Shown piece by piece: positions 8,687-20,150 of a stretch of 64,000 bases of DNA. Position numbers and translations under genes: made by a program. The notes below the pieces were generated by a model, which did no database searches, was not told the DNA's origin, and was given only the letters and a program-made list of their open reading frames with translations. The DNA is taken from contig JAQUWS010000001.1 in assembly GCA_028692735.1 (NCBI GenBank), positions 1-64,000 of the forward strand. Direction: 5' to 3'. Position 1 is the stretch's first letter. The number at the start of each line of letters is the position of its first letter. This DNA comes from Candidatus Altimarinota bacterium (GTDB lineage Bacteria > Patescibacteriota > Gracilibacteria > BD1-5 > UBA6164).

Positions 8687-10459
8687 ATGCTTAGAACTAT
8701 TACATGTAATGAACTTACAAAAGAAAATGTATGACAAGAAGTAACTCTTTGTTGATGGGTATCAAATAGAAGAGATCATGGGTGAATTATATTTATTGAT
8801 TTGAGAGATAGATATGGTATAACTCAAGTAGTTTTTGATCCTGAAGATGATAAACAATCTTGGCTTGAAGCTAATGATTTTAGAAGTGAATTTGTAGTAC
8901 AAGTTACTTGAAAAGTAAGAAATAGACCTGACTGACAAAGTAATCCAAATTTAAAAACAGGAGATATAGAAGTAATTATAAAAAATACTAGATTGTTATC
9001 TAAATCTAAAACTCCTCCTTTTGAATTAGATGATTTTTGAGATTTAGCAGGGGAGGATATAAGATACAAATACAGATATATAGATTTAAGAAGAAGAAAG
9101 GCTTTAGAAAATGTTACTTTTAGATCAAATTTCTTAAATTTTACTAGAAATTGGTTTGCTAGTAATGAGTTTTTAGAAGTTCAAACTCCTATTTTTACTG
9201 TTTCTAGTCCAGAGTGAGCAAGAGATTTTTTAGTTCCTTCAAGAATTCATCCAGGTAAATTCTATGCTTTACCACAAGCTCCTCAACAATATAAACAACT
9301 TTTAATGGTTTGATGAATTGATAAGTATTTTCAAATTGCTCCTTGTTTTAGAGATGAGGATCCTAGAGCTGATAGACATGCTTGTGAATTTTATCAGATT
9401 GATGCTGAAATGAGTTTTGTTGAACAAGCAGATGTATTTAATGTAGTTGAAACATATATAAAAGATGTAGTAAACGCTGTAAGTAAAAAAGAAGTTTTAT
9501 GAGATTTCAATATATTAAGTTATGATGAAGCTTTAGAAAACTATGGTAGTGATAAACCTGATTTGAGATTTGGTATGAAATTTGTTGATTTAACAGATAT
9601 ATTTAAAAATAGTGATTTTTCAGTTTTTAAAAATGTTTGTGATACAAATTGAGTAATAAAAGCTATCAAATTGGAATGACAAACAATGAGTAGAAAAGAT
9701 ATAGATGATTTGACTCAAGTTGCTATAAAAGCTTGAGCAAAATGACTTGCTTATATCATTTATGATGCAGTTGAATGACCAAAATCACCAATATTGAAAT
9801 TTTTTAGTGATGCAGAAATGAAAGAAATGGAATCAAGACTTGAACCAAAAACTTGAGATATAATTTTCTTTTCAGCAAATGAATTTAAAAGAGCAGTTTG
9901 AGTATTGTCTGTTGTTAGACTTGCTTTAAGAGATAAATTTAACTTAGCTGACAATGATAAATTATCATTTGCTTGGATAGTTGATTTTCCTATGTTTGAA
10001 CAAGATGAAGTAACTTGAAAACTTGATTTCTGTCATAATCCTTTTTCTATGCCACATGGTTGAGTTGAAGCATTTGAAAGACAAGATTTATTGAATATAA
10101 AAGCTATACAATATGATTTAGCTTGTAATTGATATGAGATACTTTCTTGATCTATAAGAAATCATGATGTAGAAAGTTTAGTAAAAGCATTTTCTATAGT
10201 ATGAAGAGATAAGCAAGAAGTAATGGATAAATTTGGGGCAATGTATGAAGCTTTTCAATACTGAGTTCCTCCTCATGGATGATTTGCTATAGGTATGGAT
10301 AGATTTATGATGATTTTAAAAGATGAAGAAAATATAAGAGAAGTTTATGCTTTCCCTAAGTCATGAAAAGCTCAAGATGTGATGATGAATGCTCCTTCTA
10401 TTATTGATCAATCACAATTAGATGAGTTACATATTGAAATAAAACAAATTGAACTTTAG
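8687..10459 (+). CDS. aspS: Aspartyl-tRNA synthetase
   Basis: 590 residues, the full bacterial-type length. An N-terminal OB anticodon-binding domain ([20 protein letters not shown]) is followed by class II motif 1 ([20 protein letters not shown]), motif 2 ([16 protein letters not shown]), the GAD-type insertion around residues 290-400 and motif 3 ([19 protein letters not shown]). [12 protein letters not shown] is the usual aspartate-binding segment. It charges tRNA-Asp. Whether it is discriminating or also charges tRNA-Asn cannot be told here. It is controlled by the upstream T-box leader. Many conserved glycines are UGA. Confidence 0.97.
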
Positions 10460-10471
10460 TTGTGTGGAATA

Positions 10472-10560
10472 GAGAATAAATAATAGTGAATAGTTATTGT
10501 AATCAATGCTAATAATTTTTATTTAACAATAATTATTCATTATTCACTATTAGTTATTAA
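10472..10560. repeat. A/T repeat pair in inverted orientation between aspS and corA
   Basis: AATAGTGAATAGTTATTG with a trailing CAATGCTAATAAT (related to 1763-1812) faces an inverted copy ending ATTATTCACTATT. The two arms could form a long AT hairpin between the two genes. It has no U-run like a good terminator. It is best read as two copies of the A/T repeat family. Confidence 0.6.
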
Positions 10561-10570
10561 TTAAATTTCT

Positions 10571-11485
10571 ATGCTTAGACAGGTAAACATAAAAAATATT
10601 TTGTGGATTGATGCAGTTGATGTTACAAAAAATGAACTTTATTCTGTTGTTAGGCATTATAATTTTCATGAGTTGGATATAGAGGCTTGTTTAGAGGAAA
10701 ATCAGAGAGCAAGAATAGACTATTATGATGATTATATGTTTATCACTTTGCATTTTCCTAAGTATAATTTAAAAACTCAAATTTATGAATTGAATGAATT
10801 TAATGTTTTTTTATGAAAAGATTATATAATAACTTTTAGAAGTTATCCAGGTAATCATATTGATAAGATTTTTGAACAATATAGTAAAATTGATTTATGA
10901 GATGATAGTAAATTAAAAGTTTCTTCGGGTTATGTATTGTATGAGATTATACAAGCTATGCTTGAGAAGATGTTTAGGGTTATTGAAAAGATTAGTATTG
11001 ATATGAAAAAGATTGAAAAATCTGTATTTTCTACAGCTTCTTCATCATTGGTAAAAGATATAATGATAAAAAAAAGAAATATTATAATGCTTAAGAATAT
11101 GTTTAGACCTCAGATTGTGGTGTTAAATCAACTTGAGTTTAATATAAATAAGTTATTTGCTTGAAAAATTGAAGCATATTTTGAAGATTTGGAAGATAAA
11201 TTATCTCAAATAGTAAATGAGATAAATTTACTTGATGAACATATAAGTTCAACTGAGGTCTCATATAAAACTATAATTGATATAAGAACAAACTCGGTTA
11301 TTAAGATATTAACGGTTGTATCTACTTATACTTTTCCTATGATGCTTATAACAAGTTTCTATGGAATGAATGTAAATACTCCAATGCAAAATAATCCTAT
11401 TTTTGTTTTATCTGCTATTTTTTGAAGTACTGCATTAGTTATATTTATTTTGTATCGGTATTTTAGGGATAATAAATTTAAATAA
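10571..11485 (+). CDS. corA: CorA-family magnesium transporter
   Basis: 304 residues. The N-terminal cytoplasmic domain (MLRQVNIKNILWIDAVDVTK) is followed by a long helical funnel and two C-terminal transmembrane helices. The first ends in the selectivity motif YGMNVNTPMQN (GMN) and the second is FVLSAIFGSTALVIFILY, ending in the basic tail YRYFRDNKFK. This is the CorA topology, a homopentameric Mg2+ channel. An ATG start lies right after the repeat spacer. A bidirectional terminator follows immediately. Confidence 0.93.
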
Positions 11486-11486
11486 T

Positions 11487-11520
11487 AAAAAAATAGAAGT
11501 TGTATTACTTCTATTTTTTT
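11487..11520. terminator. Bidirectional intrinsic terminator between convergent genes
   Basis: AAATAGAAG / CTTCTATTT stem with an 8-nt loop and A and T runs on either side. It serves corA (plus) and the hypothetical gene ending at 11519 (minus), whose stop codon lies in the T-run. Confidence 0.85.
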
Positions 11521-12034
11521 ATTCAAGTATTGACAATAACCATTTTTCATCCGAGTTACTATCTTTATCAGTAGCTTCAGGCATTGGAGATAGGTGTTCT
11601 TGGAAATATTGTTGTTTTATTTCTTCTAAGAAACTTTCATCAAGTATTTTTGTTCTATCAACTATTTCAAGAATATAATCTTCTTCATATTGAGGATATA
11701 ATTTTTTTAATGCAAACTTTATTTGAATAACTGTCAATATTTTATCCATTACAGTTTTTAATTCAAGTTCAACTTCTTTTTCTTTAGATTTTAAATTGTT
11801 AGTTATGTTTTCATTTTTAAACATATCCATAACTATTTCAAAATCGTTTTTGAACAAGTCATAATTTAGATTTGTTATATCAGTTTTTTTAAGTCTGTTT
11901 ACTATCATTTCAAATTTTAGTGTTTCTAAATCTTCTTGATTATCAGTATTTCAAAAAACTAATTTATTTATTGTTTCATTATTTAATGGTTGTTTTTGTG
12001 TTTTTGTAAAAAAATCTTTTTTATCTATTGACAT
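11519..12034 (-). CDS. Hypothetical protein, helical
   Basis: 171 residues, starting MSIDKKDFFTKTQKQPLNNE. It is highly charged and mostly helical (for example KSKEKEVELELKTVMDKIL and YEEDYILEIVDRTKILDESF), with no signal peptide or membrane segment. I do not recognise it. The start chosen is the in-frame ATG at 12034, 42 codons upstream of an internal ATG, because the frame stays open and compositionally the same. It follows the small gene at 12075-12380 on the same strand by 40 bases, so the two may form an operon. Confidence 0.7.
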
Positions 12035-12074
12035 TTTATCTAATTTAAAAGTTTATTATTTATGTTTTTGGATT

Positions 12075-12380
12075 CTAATTACTAGGTGGAGTAGATCATT
12101 CTCCTACCATTAATTTTATCCTATCAATTTGACTTCATGTTAAGATCTCAGTTTCTGTAATTTTTCAGTCTTTTATAGTTTCAATCTGAGTTAATTTTTC
12201 AGTTCATTTTTTAAAAGTATAAATTTGTCAATTTTTTGGTAATTTATCTCATTCTATATATTTTCAATTTTCTATTCTATCTACTCATTTTAAATTATCT
12301 GTTCACTCTTCAAATTTAAATATTAATCATTTTTTAGGCATATCATTATGTTCTTCTGTATGTTGTAATTTTTCTCACAT
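12075..12380 (-). CDS. Hypothetical protein with a two-fold internal repeat
   Basis: 101 residues and 11 UGA glycine codons, so it is invisible under the standard code. Two similar units of about 25-30 residues are visible: one around GLIFKFEEGTDNLKGVDRIE with NGKYIEGDK, the other around GQIYTFKKGTEKLTQIETIK with DGKITETE. Both share G-I-[FY]-x-FK-x-GT-x-x-L and [ND]GK. This suggests a small beta-rich repeat protein. Function is unknown. The start ATG is followed directly by a UGA codon. Confidence 0.65.
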
Positions 12381-12508
12381 ATTATTTATTATATAAAAAT
12401 GTAAATTCTATAAAATTTTATCATATTGCTTTTATATTTGCAATAAAATTGCATTTAAAAATAATTATGTATAATTTAGTTTAAATATTTTTTAATTTAC
12501 AGATTAGA

Positions 12509-13885
12509 GTGTTAGCAAAAGTTACAATTATATGAAGACCAAATGTTGGAAAGTCAAGTTTCTTTAATATGTATGTATGACATAAGATAGCTATTGTTGC
12601 AGATGAACCTGGTACAACAAGGGATATATCAGAATTTGAATATACTGATGAAATAAATGACTTGACATACGTATTATCAGATTCTTGATGACTTGATTTT
12701 TCAAGTTCAAATGATGAAATAGCAAAAGATATAGTTTCAAGAACAGCACAGTCAATTGAAGAAAGTGATTTGTTAATATGGCTTTTAGAATATGATAGGT
12801 TTACTGAGCTTGATGAGAGAATTTTGAAATTATTAAAAGAGAAAAAAGCTAAGGATGTTATTTTGGTTGCAAACAAAGCAGATAATGAAAATAAGATAAT
12901 GGAGTCTTATAGTTTAGCTTGAACTTGATGATATAGTGAATTCTTCCCAGTTTCAGTTTCACATAATAGGTGAATTAATGAAATCAGGAAATATGTGTCA
13001 ACATTTTTAAAGGAAAAGTGATTAAATTATAAAGAAGAAGAATTTGATGATAGTTATATAAAAATCGCTCTTATTTGAAGACCAAATGTGTGAAAATCAA
13101 GTATAATGAATGCTATTTTATGAAAAGATAGAGTAATGGTAAAGGATATGCCATGAACTACTAGAGATAGTATAGATACAAAGTTTGTTTATAATGGACA
13201 AAATTTTGTACTTATCGATACTGCTTGAATCAGGAGACTTAGTAAGGTTTGAACAAGAAATATAGAAAATTGGTCAGTTATGAGAACTGAAAGAGCTATA
13301 AGTAGAGCATCTATTGTCGTTGTTGTTGTTGATGCTTTTGATTGAATCGTTTCTCAAGATTTGTCTATAATCAATAGAAGTTTAGAAGAAAACAAAGGTT
13401 TGGTTTTGGTTATGAATAAATGGGATAAAGTTTTGGCAAAACCTTGAATAAATAAAGATAATATAATGGATAGATATATAGATTATATGAAGCAAAAGAT
13501 AGATTTTTTACCTTGGGTTTCAACTATATTTACATCAGCAATTGAGAAAAAAAGAGTTAATGAAATACTTGATAGTGCTATATGAATAGATAAAGAAAGA
13601 AAAAAGAGAGTAAAAACTTCTATTTTTAATGAATTTTTAGAACAAGTAGTTTATAAACATGCTCCAAGTTGAAATAAAAAGACACATAATCCAAAGATTT
13701 ATTATTGAAGTCAAGTTGATGTTAATCCTCCTAAATTTTTGATTACTGTTAATAATCCGGAGCATTTTCATTTTTCTTATAAAAGATATCTTGAAAATCG
13801 TATAAGAGATAATTTCTGATTTTTTGGAACTCCTATTATTTTGGAGTTAAAAGGAAGAGGGAAGCATAAAGATAGTGTGAAATAA
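12509..13885 (+). CDS. der: GTPase Der (EngA), ribosome assembly
   Basis: 458 residues with two tandem G domains. The first has P-loop [21 protein letters not shown] and NKAD; the second has [29 protein letters not shown] and NKWDK. A KH-like C-terminal domain ends in [16 protein letters not shown]. Der acts in 50S subunit maturation. The first GKS glycine is GGA and the second is UGA, a direct demonstration that UGA equals glycine. The start is taken as GTG at 12509 because there is no ATG between it and the upstream in-frame stop. An ATT at 12503 is the only other option. Confidence 0.95.
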
Positions 13886-13893
13886 AAAAATTT

Positions 13894-13937
13894 AATAACA
13901 AAAAAACTGGAAATATTATTCCAGTTTTTTTGTTATT
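13894..13937. terminator. Strong bidirectional intrinsic terminator
   Basis: A perfect 17-bp inverted repeat (AATAACAAAAAAACTGG and its complement) with a 10-nt loop. It lies between der (plus) and the convergent ABC ATPase gene (minus) and can serve both. Confidence 0.9.
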
Positions 13938-13954
13938 AATAAAATTTATAGTTT

Positions 13955-14710
13955 TTATCTAATTTTTTTTTTTTCTTCTGTTTCTTTATGTTCGTTTTTA
14001 TGATTTGTTTTTTCAATATTTTCAATGAAGAATTTTTCTAAATCTTCATTTATATCCTTAACATTTTTTGATTCAACTATGATTTTTCATTTGTGGATTA
14101 TACTTATTTTGTTACACATTTTTTCTGCATCAGCAAGTATGTGTGTGTTGAAAAATATAGTTGTTCATTCTTCTTTTAGTTCTAGAAGTAAATCTTTAAC
14201 CATTTTTCTTCAAATAGGATCAAGTCAACTCATAGGTTCATCTAAAAATAGAAGTTTAGGTTCATTTATGATTGATTGAGCAAGTCATATTCTTTGAAGC
14301 ATTCATTTTGAATAATCGCTTAATCTTTTATCTCAAGCTTTTTCAAGTCACACTTTTTTAAGAAGCTTGTTGATTCTTTTTTCTAATTCATCTTTTTTAA
14401 TATCAAAAAATTTTCAGTTAAATCTTAAAAATTCTTTTCATGTTAAATGTTTATAAAGGTATGTATTTTCTGGCATAAATCATATTTTTTTCTTCGCTTC
14501 TTGTGTAATTCAGTCTTCTCAAAATATTTTTATTTCTCATTCTTCAGGTGTTATAAGTCACATTATACATTTCATTGTAGTTGTTTTTCATGCTCAGTTT
14601 GGTCATAAAAAACCATAGATATCTCATTTTTCTACTTCAAAACTAACATGAGACAGTATTTTATTTCAGTTAAGATATTTTACTATATTTTTTAATTCAA
14701 GGATTTTCAT
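13955..14710 (-). CDS. ABC transporter ATP-binding protein
   Basis: 251 residues. Walker A is GPNGAGKTTTMKCIMG, the Q-loop region GFMPENTYLYKHL, the ABC signature LSDYSKGMLQRIG, Walker B PKLLFLDEPMSGLDP and the H-loop FFNTHILADAE. This architecture matches the drug/Na/copper-export type (NatA/CcmA-like), but no permease gene is adjacent, so the exported substrate is unknown. The tail after residue 225 is charged (EKTNHKNEHKETEEKKKIR) and of no known fold. Confidence 0.92.
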
Positions 14711-14786
14711 ATTTTTATTTTTAAATATAATTAATATAAGTGAATTATCAAGCAGTATTTTATATAAAAAATTTTTTAAAACAAGT

Positions 14787-14813
14787 TTGATTTTACAAAA
14801 AAAATTGTATACT
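14787..14813 (+). promoter_or_regulatory. Candidate promoter of frr
   Basis: TTGATT (14787-14792) and TATACT (14808-14813) separated by 15 bases (16 if TTTGAT is used), about 67 bases before the frr start. Spacing is slightly short. It stands out because the -10 has a C in an otherwise A/T run. Confidence 0.4.
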
Positions 14814-14879
14814 AAAATAGTTGATAACTAATAAAGACTAGTTATGGCTTTGATTTTTAATTATTAATAAAAAATTTTT

Positions 14880-15425
14880 ATGTTAGATAAAGCAAAAGAT
14901 TGAATTAAAAAAGCTATTTCACATCTTGAAACTGAATACTCTAAATTACAATTATGAAGAGCAAATCCTGCAATGGTTGAAGATATTTTGGTTGATCAAT
15001 ATGGAAGTTTGATGCCTATAAAAAACTGAGCATCTTTGACACTTCTTGATTCTCAAACTATTTCTATTCTACCATGGGATAAATCTTTGGTTCATAAGAT
15101 AGCTAAAGCTATTACTGAGGAAAATCTTTGATTAAATCCCCAAACTATGGCTGATAGTGTGATGATAAAAATTCCAGCTATGACAGAGGATAGAAGAAAA
15201 GAAGCTGTTAAAATAGCAAAAAATATGGCAGAAGAAGCAAAAGTTTGAGTTAGAAATGCAAGAGCTGATTCTCATAAGGTTATTCAAATAGCAAAAGATT
15301 GAAAAGAAATTAGTGAAGATATAGCAAATAATTATGAAAAAGATTTACAAAAAATGGTTGATGATGCGAATAAGCAAATTGATGAAATGACAAAAAAGAA
15401 AGAAGTTGATATAATGAAGATTTAA
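14880..15425 (+). CDS. frr: Ribosome recycling factor
   Basis: 181 residues, the family's usual length. An N-terminal helix (KAISHLETEYSKLQLGRANP) with the conserved GRA(N/S)P, then YGSLMPIKNGASLTLLDSQT and the domain-I strand-helix ISILPWDKSLVHKIAKAI. The basic region MTEDRRKEAVKIAKNMAEEA and the helix VGVRNARADSHKVIQ follow. RRF with EF-G splits post-termination ribosomes. It is followed by an intrinsic terminator. Confidence 0.97.
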
Positions 15426-15426
15426 A

Positions 15427-15460
15427 AAATAGACTTACAAAAATTTTGTAAGTCTATTTT
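15427..15460. terminator. Bidirectional intrinsic terminator
   Basis: AAATAGACTTACAAA with its complement and a short loop, then a T-run. It lies between frr (plus) and the oleate hydratase gene (minus). Confidence 0.88.
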
Positions 15461-17035
15461 TTATCTAATTAATGTTTTAAAAGCATTGTATAAAACTTTT
15501 GGATTATTTTTAAATTCAGGTATTTCAGTTACTTTTTTTTCTATTCATAATAGTTCATAAACTGCTTTTTGAGCGGTTCTTACTGAGTATTCAACTGTAA
15601 AAACTATATCATCTTTCATATCAACAAATTGTCATATAAAGGCAAAATTTAAAGAGTTTTCAGGAACAACTGGTGGTGTATCTCATTTTTTTGTTGCAAT
15701 AAATTGGCTAGTAACATAAGGAGTATAATCAGGTATACAAATTGTTGTTTCAAGTATTTTATTTCTATAATTTTCTAATCAAAAATGGTGTATTATTTCT
15801 TCTAGTATTTCTTTTCAATTACAGTCTTCAATTTTTTTGTTTATATAATTTCAATTATTCTGAGGATTTAAAGTATATCACCATGCTATTAAAGTATCAT
15901 CTTCTTGATTCTTAAAATATTTTTCTAAGTGAAATAATAATGTTATAAACCAATTTGAATCTATAAAAGTAGTTCAAGTAAATGCAGTATGGTCTCACTT
16001 TATATATTGTTTTAACAAATCTCTTATTACAGAGTCTTTGAAAGTAATAGTAAACGAAGTCCATCATGTGTTTTTTATATTATTTGTAAAGACTTCTGGT
16101 TTTCAATATTCAGGATTATTTTTAACTATATTTTCCCATAAACTCCATGATAAAGATAATTTTTCTGTTTTTTTCTTTGGTGGATTGTTCATATCTCAGA
16201 TACTTGAACTAGCTGTCATAGAACCAATAGTAATAAAAACATAGTCATTATTTCATAAATTAATAACCTTATCTTTATCATTTTTGGTTAAATAAATTTT
16301 TTTGATTGCTTTTTTATTATAAGTTTTTTCAAATTCAATATCTATAATCTTTACTTCTTCTTGTATATTTACTCAGTTTTCTTTCAAATATTTTTCTATT
16401 GGTAAAATCAAAAACTCATATTGGTTTAGTGGCGTAATTTGTAAAACCTCTAGTGTATCTATGTATTTAAAACTATTTAAAAATCTTAATAAATATCTTT
16501 TCATCTCAATCAAAGAATCATCTTTTTTAAAAGCAAATAATGTACAAAATTCATACCAAAAATTTGAGCAAAAAAATTCTTCAGAAAAATAATCATTTAT
16601 TTTTCTATTTTCTATTTTTTCTTCTTTAGTGATTATTAATTTAGAAAATTTTTCTTTATCTAATATACTTATTTTTAATTCTTTTGAATCTATTATTTCT
16701 TTATTTTTAGTTAGTCTTCATGGAAAATATACTTTTTTTTCTTTGTTGTAATCTAAAAATATATCTTTTAAAGTTTTATTATTATTTGTTGGAATTCTTC
16801 ATAATAAATCCATATATGCAGTATATGTAGATTTTTCAAATGCTCTAATTCATCTCATTGTATATCACTTTACTTTGTTAGAATCTTTAGCATCAAGTGA
16901 TCATCCTATTTTTTTTGCTTTTTCATATATTGAGATTTGTTCTCATTTTATTTTTCATTCTTGTATCAGGTAAACAGCTGTAGCTAGTCATGCTATTCAT
17001 CATCAAATAATATGGTATTTAGATTTATTGTTCAT
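15461..17035 (-). CDS. ohyA: Oleate hydratase (FAD-dependent fatty-acid hydratase)
   Basis: 524 residues. The N-terminal FAD motif KYHIIGGGIAGLATAVYLIQ is followed by an acidic strand end (ISIYEKAKKIGGSLDAKDS) and MRGIRAFEKSTYTAYMDLL, the conserved R-E/F-Y region of the myosin-cross-reactive antigen family. WYEFCTLFAFKKDDSLIEMKRY, TLEVLQITPLNQYEFLILP and FITIGSMTASSSIGD also match the family. The C-terminus (NFAFIGQFVDMKDDIVFTVE, YSVRTAQKAVYELL) is typical. It adds water across the cis-9 double bond of free unsaturated fatty acids, often as detoxification. Length is slightly below the usual 560-590 residues. It is monocistronic. Confidence 0.92.
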
Positions 17036-17052
17036 ATTTTCCTTAATTTAAA

Positions 17053-17078
17053 AAAAATAACAATTACTTGTTATTTTT
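17053..17078. terminator. Intrinsic terminator
   Basis: AAAAATAACAA / TTGTTATTTTT with a 4-nt loop, placed after the HD-domain gene (minus strand) and before the oleate hydratase start. Confidence 0.75.
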
Positions 17079-17115
17079 ATATTATCATATTGTCATTTTT
17101 TTCACAAGAATTTTA

Positions 17116-17757
17116 CTAAATTTCTCAATCAACTTCTTTGTTTAGTCTTTCAAAGAAAAATTCCATAAAATCATGTCTTGTTTGTGCTACTTTTTTTCAT
17201 TCTTCAGTTAGCATTCTGTCTTTGATTTTTTTTAATTTTACATGAAATTCTCTATATGCTGTATCTTCTTTAGAATACTCTTTTGATTTTTCTAAGTCAA
17301 GATCTTTGTTGTGTACTTTTGCTCATATTTCTCAAGAAAAAGAGAATGCTCTTCCTATTCATATAGCTCAAATAGAATCTAGTTTATCTGAGTCAAAAAG
17401 TATTTTTGCTTCTTTTGTTAGAGGAATTTTGTTTCATCTGAATCTGTGAGTTTCTATACAATGAATAATGTTTTCAAATTTATCTTTTTCTAGTTCATAT
17501 TTTTCTAGTAGTTCTCTTGACATAATTCATCATGCTTCTGCGTGACAAACTTTTCATTTGCATTTATCTTGTTTTATTCTTCATATATCATGTAGTATAG
17601 CAGCTATTTCTAGTACTTCTAAATCAGCATTTTCTTTTTCTCAAATTTTTAAGCATAGATTACAAACTCTCATTGTATGATCCCAATCATGTGATCATTT
17701 TGCTTTTTTTGATATTTTTTTTGCTTCTTTAATTATTTGTTTTATTTTGTTTTTCAT
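17116..17757 (-). CDS. HD-domain metal-dependent phosphohydrolase
   Basis: 213 residues. HD-domain metal ligands are visible in order: H of GSHDWDHTMRV, the HD pair in ILHDIGRIKQDK, H in CHAEAGG, H in IIHCIETHRF and D in ILFDSDKLDSIGAIG. The profile is that of the YedJ/PF01966 HD hydrolases. Substrates in this family range from nucleotides to cyclic dinucleotides, so I give none. It is followed by a terminator, and the gene upstream on the strand is 38 bases away. Confidence 0.88.
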
Positions 17758-17795
17758 TAATTATCATAATTATAGGATAAATTTGTTTTATTATA

Positions 17796-18449
17796 TTATT
17801 CATAATTACTTTTTCAATTTAAATTTATTTTTTCTCATAAAAATTTAGGTTTTGATTTTAAGTTAATGTTTAAAAATGCTTTAAATCTAGAGAAAAATTC
17901 TCTTAACGAATAGTATTTTGAATTTTTATATATATGTAAATCTGTTTTTACTCACATACAATCAATTTTTAATCAATCACATATATATAAGGCTCTTTTT
18001 AGATGAAATTCTTGAGTGAATATAGTTAACTCTTTTATTTGAAATATTTCTTTTGCTCTATATAAACTATCGTAGGTATCAAATCAAGCATAATCAAGAA
18101 ATATATCTTCTTTATTTACATTGTTATTATATAAATAATTTTTTGCAGGTGTGATTTCATCATATTGATTATTTCAGTTATCTCATGATATTAGTATTAC
18201 TTTTATCTTATTGTTTTTATATGCATTTATTGCTTGAGTTAATCTATCTTTATATATATCACTTGGTTGTCAGTTTTTGACTCAAGCTCATAAAACTAAT
18301 CCTACTTTATTGGTTTTTATTTCTTTAATAGTTTTGATTTTTTCTAAGTAATTTGTTTCAACTTTATAATTTATATAAAACATTAAGCTTATTATATATG
18401 TAATTATTGTTAATATTATAATAATTGAGTATTTAATTTTTTTTGACAT
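17796..18449 (-). CDS. DUF218/SanA-YdcF family membrane-anchored protein
   Basis: 217 residues. One N-terminal transmembrane helix ([20 protein letters not shown]) is followed by the extracytoplasmic DUF218 fold. The first strand is NKVGLVLGAGVKNGQPSDIY, then [43 protein letters not shown] and [20 protein letters not shown]. In the family these surround an acidic and Arg/His pocket thought to bind envelope precursors. The start overlaps the stop of the upstream transporter gene (TAATG), so the two are translationally coupled. Confidence 0.85.
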
Positions 18450-19117
18450 TATAATTTTATAGGGTTAAAGTTTGTTTTGTTATCATAATAATCTTCTTGT
18501 TCAGATTTTTTTAATTTGTTTATGATTATGTAAGTGATTGGAGTAAATAGTATTTCAACTCAAACTTTAAAAACATAGTTTGATATTATGATATTTTTTA
18601 TTAGTTCATTGTCGTAAATTCAAGCAAATGCTATTAATACAAATATAATTGTATCAAAAAATTCTCAGATGATTGTTGATCATATAGTTCTAACCCAAAG
18701 CATCTTTCATTGCATTTTTATCTTTACTTTAGCCATTATATATGAGTTACTAAATTCTCAGAATAAATATGCTATTAAACTTGCTGTCACAATTCTTGGT
18801 GTGAGTCATAGTATATTGTTGTAATCTGCTTGATATGTCCGTTCTGATGCTCAAGGTAGAATTCAAACTATTATAATAATTGCAGATAGTAGTATAGTTG
18901 AAACAAATCACATCCAGATAACTTTTCTTGTTTCTTTATATCAGTAAACTTCAGTTAGTACATCTGAAAATATATAACTAAGTGGAAACAGTAGAGTTCA
19001 AGCATCAAATATAAATATACCTAAATCAACTAATTTTGTTGATACAATGTTTGAAACTAAAAGTATAGTTACAAAAAATATAGTAATAAAAGTTAGAAAT
19101 TTATAGTTTTTTGTCAT
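18449..19117 (-). CDS. VUT/YhhQ family membrane protein (queuosine precursor transporter type)
   Basis: 222 residues and about six transmembrane helices. Typical features are the N-terminal FLTFITIFFVTILLVSNIVS, then IFDAGTLLFPLSYIFSDVLT (EVYG), a hallmark of the family, and FGEFSNSYIMAKVKIKMQGK with VRTIGSTIIGEFFDTIIFV. Characterised members import queuosine precursors. A queH domain lies at 50.9 kb in this window, which fits such a role. It overlaps the DUF218 gene by one base (TAATG). Confidence 0.88.
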
Positions 19118-19181
19118 TTTATTTTATAATTAAAGATTATTGTTTTATTTATAATTATTTTAGGATTATATATAAAATAAA

Positions 19182-19210
19182 AAAAAGACCAAAATTGTTT
19201 TGGTCTTTTT
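19182..19210. terminator. Intrinsic terminator after the lipoprotein gene
   Basis: AAAAAGACCAAAA / TTTTGGTCTTTTT with loop TTG, with A/T runs on both sides. It is active on the minus strand for the lipoprotein transcript. Confidence 0.88.
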
Positions 19211-19430
19211 ATTTAATCTTTGCATTTTGAATACTTTTTCAAAGTTCATCTACTTTTTGGTTATATTGATTTTTTACTTCTTTTGCGTTTTTTATGCTTG
19301 TTTCAAGAGTATCAGGATAATCACTTATTATTTGTTTTGTTTCTTGTATAACTGATTGGTCATTGTTATTTTTTGTAGTTGAACAAGAATAAAGGGATAT
19401 AATAGTTAATAGAATTAATAATTTTTTCAT
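19209..19430 (-). CDS. Small lipoprotein
   Basis: 73 residues. A short basic start and hydrophobic core (MKKLLILLTIISLYSC) end in a lipobox with C16. The mature part is polar and helical (SVIQETKQIISDYPDTLETS, IKNAKEVKNQYNQKVDELGK). It is probably attached to the outer face of the membrane. Function unknown. Confidence 0.8.
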
Positions 19431-19588
19431 AGAAATAAATTAAATATTAAAATATTTTTATTATATCTGATATATGAGATTTTCAAAAATAATTTATATC
19501 TTTTTTTTAATCATAATGTGTTTTAATGCCATCTATAGATAAAAAGATAATTTGAGTTGATTGTTATTTTATAATTTTTAAATTGTAT

Positions 19589-20059
19589 TTATATAAGTGA
19601 TTTTTCCATTTTATTTAATTCAAATAATATCCCATTTATATAGTGTTCATTTAATCATAGATTAGTAAATCATAATTTTTCATATATTTTATTTTTAGAT
19701 GCATACTTAGTAGCAAATAGTGATAATTTAGTAATTCATTTGTTTTTAGCAATTTTTTCTATTTCTTTTATTAGATTTTTTCAATATCAAGAATTAATTG
19801 AGTTATATTTTACATATAAATAATTTATATATCAATCATCTTTCATCATTATAAAACCAACAATTTTTTTAGTTTTTTCAATTATTATTATCAATGTTGT
19901 ATCTAATAGCATTGTTTCATTAAATATCGCTATATCATAATGTAACATAACATCCTTTTGTTTTTTTGAAAAATCTGGAAAATTGTGTATAATATTTGTT
20001 TCGTTGTATAATGTCATAGTGCACTCAGCATCTGTTTCTTGATATGGTCTTATTTTCAT
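19589..20059 (-). CDS. GNAT-family N-acetyltransferase
   Basis: 156 residues, starting MKIRPYQETDAECTMTLYNE. The GNAT fold is seen in IIIIEKTKKIVGFIMMKDDG (strand pair), YINYLYVKYNSINSGYGKNL with the acetyl-CoA pyrophosphate loop [N]SGYGKNLI, and FATKYASKNKIYEKLGF with the C-terminal IYEKLGFTNLG motif. Substrate unknown. UGA codes both glycines of SGYGK. Its start faces mnmA divergently. Confidence 0.85.
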
Positions 20060-20150
20060 AAATTATTATATTAAATTGCCTTTAGTGAAAAAAAATATAA
20101 AATGTTAATTATTATAATAGTAAATATATATCTAATAAAGTCAATAGTAT

